DNA of 6,287 nt, taken from the NCBI GenBank assembly GCA_002509665.1, contig DADN01000170.1, positions 413 through 6,699 of the forward strand, read 5' to 3'. Position numbers and translations under genes: made by a program. Each line of letters opens with the position of its first letter. Position 1 is the stretch's first letter. The notes beneath the pieces are model-generated. The model saw only the letters and a program-made list of their open reading frames with translations, ran no database searches and was not told the origin of the DNA. The DNA is from Methanobacterium sp. UBA8. GTDB taxonomy: Archaea; Methanobacteriota; Methanobacteria; Methanobacteriales; Methanobacteriaceae. Of this stretch, positions 4,759 through 6,287 are shown in pieces.

Positions 4759-6287
4759 TTAGTATTTCCCGCTCTCATAAGCACTTAGCGCTTCATGTAC
4801 ATTTTCATAAATATTTCCCTCACCTATCAGCTTTTTTAGCCCCAAATGATCGAATTGGTCTTTAAGATCAGGTAGCATTGAGGTTAATGCGAATTTAATA
4901 TTTCTTTCTTTTAACTCATGGTACAAATCCTTAAACATTTCTGCAGATGTATAATCAACCCTGGAAAATCCTGCTGTATTCAATACAAACAATTTTAGTG
5001 GAGGATCAGCTGCATCTACCAGTTTAAGTACTTCTTCTTTTAGTTTGTCAGAATTGGCGAAGTACAGATCGCGGTTAAATCTGTATATAAGTAACCCTTC
5101 TTCAGTCGATCTACCAACTTTAACAGGTTCAAATGCCCATTCCCCTCTTTTATCTTTTCTGAAAATGCTGTTTGTAGGTCTGTAGCTGTGGCTCAAGTGC
5201 AGTATAATGGAAAGAACAATTGAAAGCACTATGCCCCATAATACGCCCATAACAACTACAGTAGCGGCGGTAATGATGGCTAAAAAGTATTCTGACTTTA
5301 CTTTATGGCGAATATCCTTCAAATGAGATATATCAATCATATTGATTCCTATTACAAAAACAATACCTGCAAGAGTGGCATTTGGTAAAAAAGACATAGG
5401 TTCTGTGAAAAATAAAAGAACTATAAAAACTGCAAATACAGTTATAAGTGAAGCGGCCTGTGTACGGCTTCCTGCGTCATCCACTATTTCTGTCTTTGTA
5501 GGACTTCCATTTACTACAAATGTACCTGTTAAACCTGCAACTCCATTAGCAAGACCAAGGGCAAATATGTCCTTATCTTCATCAACACTCTCTGAGTAAC
5601 GAATTGTAAATGCCCGGGCTGTAGCAGTACTTTGAGATAATATAACTATAAAGCAGGTAACTACGGCTATCATTAAATTTGGTAGAATGCTTATATTTAC
5701 AGCAGGTATTCCAAAATTAGGAAGTCCGCTGGGTATATTTCCTAAAATTGAAATTCCAGTTCCTTGAAGATTGAACAAAAAACTTGCTATGGTTGTACCC
5801 ACAACTGCTATTAATGCCCCAGGGATTTTATGTGAAATACGGCGAGTTCCTACAATTATAGCTACAACAATTATGGATAATATAAGTGTAAGTATGTTAA
5901 TCTGGAATAAATGAGTAAAAACGTTGATTAATTGGGGAATTGTATTTAATCCTCCTTCCCCGGATATCCCAAGCATATTTGCCAGCTGACTTACAGCTAC
6001 CTGGACTCCAACTCCTGATAAAAAACCAATTAGGACAGTTCTAGACATAAAATTGGCTATAAATCCTAATCTAAATACTCGTGCCATAATTAGAAAAACT
6101 GCACACAGCAGTGCAACTGTAGATGCAAGTGCAACGTAGTTGGGACTTCCTATTGCTGCGATAGAAACGAGGGTCCCTGATAAAATTGCCGCAGTTGCTG
6201 AATCTGCGCCCACTATCAAATGGCGTGAAGAGCAGAAAAGAGCAAATATGGCAAGCGGAAGTAAAATAGTATAAAGGCCTGTGATAA
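4759..6287 (-). CDS. SulP-family (SLC26-type) anion transporter with STAS domain, N-terminus outside window
   Basis: The frame stays open to the right edge, so the start is not in the window; 508 residues are visible. A TTG at 6219 is not the start, because the residues before it (GLYTILLPL, then SSRHL) are typical SulP sequence from the first membrane segments and run straight into IVGADSATAA. The family usually has about 550 residues, so some 40-50 are missing. The membrane part has many hydrophobic helices and the conserved FVVNGSPTKTE and DDAGSRTQAA blocks. The last 114 or so residues (4762-5103) form a STAS domain, with FVLNTAGFSRVDYTSAEMF at its core and a typical helix-strand end. SulP proteins move sulfate, bicarbonate or other anions across the cytoplasmic membrane, and STAS aids assembly or control. 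The substrate cannot be told from the sequence. It converges on the CDGSH gene with a 28-base gap, and no carbonic anhydrase or sulfur gene is visible beside it. Confidence 0.92.
   Translation of the reverse strand, partial: ITGLYTILLPLAIFALFCSSRHLIVGADSATAAILSGTLVSIAAIGSPNYVALASTVALLCAVFLIMARVFRLGFIANFMSRTVLIGFLSGVGVQVAVSQLANMLGISGEGGLNTIPQLINVFTHLFQINILTLILSIIVVAIIVGTRRISHKIPGALIAVVGTTIASFLFNLQGTGISILGNIPSGLPNFGIPAVNISILPNLMIAVVTCFIVILSQSTATARAFTIRYSESVDEDKDIFALGLANGVAGLTGTFVVNGSPTKTEIVDDAGSRTQAASLITVFAVFIVLLFFTEPMSFLPNATLAGIVFVIGINMIDISHLKDIRHKVKSEYFLAIITAATVVVMGVLWGIVLSIVLSIILHLSHSYRPTNSIFRKDKRGEWAFEPVKVGRSTEEGLLIYRFNRDLYFANSDKLKEEVLKLVDAADPPLKLFVLNTAGFSRVDYTSAEMFKDLYHELKERNIKFALTSMLPDLKDQFDHLGLKKLIGEGNIYENVHEALSAYESGKY

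Noticed and set aside
4440..4784. Minus-strand open frame of 114 codons spanning the convergent gap
   Set aside because: It overlaps the ends of both well-supported genes and has no recognisable protein features.
5342..5599. Plus-strand open frame of 85 codons inside the transporter gene
   Set aside because: It is the complement of conserved SulP membrane segments, with no start context of its own.

Overview
The window looks like chromosomal DNA of a methanogenic archaeon, most likely of the Methanobacteriales (Methanobacterium-like). Three things suggest this. The DNA is AT-rich. The ribosome-binding sites match the archaeal GGAGGTGAT type. The window carries a UbiA-family enzyme of archaeal ether-lipid synthesis. 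The species is inferred; no rRNA or other marker is present.

The left part (1-1600) is very AT-rich and holds two membrane-protein genes of unknown function. The first runs off the left edge and is built from two copies of a roughly 120-residue unit. The second has four N-terminal membrane segments and a cytosolic tail. Neither gives clues to a pathway. Positions 1596-1869 hold no gene that I can see.

The middle part (1870-3508) has a small minus-strand gene divergent from the lipid gene. Its full-length frame begins just after a perfect ribosome-binding site but has AUA where a start codon should be. The first canonical start lies 69 bases downstream and would remove the first beta strand. 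On the plus strand is digeranylgeranylglyceryl phosphate synthase, which adds the second C20 chain of archaeal membrane lipids. Directly behind it lies a relic of a second UbiA gene. It is collinear with the intact gene to the stop codon but interrupted by in-frame stops.

The right part (3550-6287) looks like ordinary core or housekeeping content. It has a short-form TrmO tRNA methyltransferase, then a three-module iron-sulfur protein (CDGSH, ferredoxin-like, CDGSH) with its own TATA box and strong ribosome-binding site. Converging on it from the minus strand is a SulP anion transporter with a C-terminal STAS domain, whose N-terminus lies beyond the right edge.

I see no mobile element, CRISPR array, RNA gene or defence system. 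The most interesting signals are the start-less small gene and the UbiA relic, both in places a standard ORF-based annotation would miss or mis-start.
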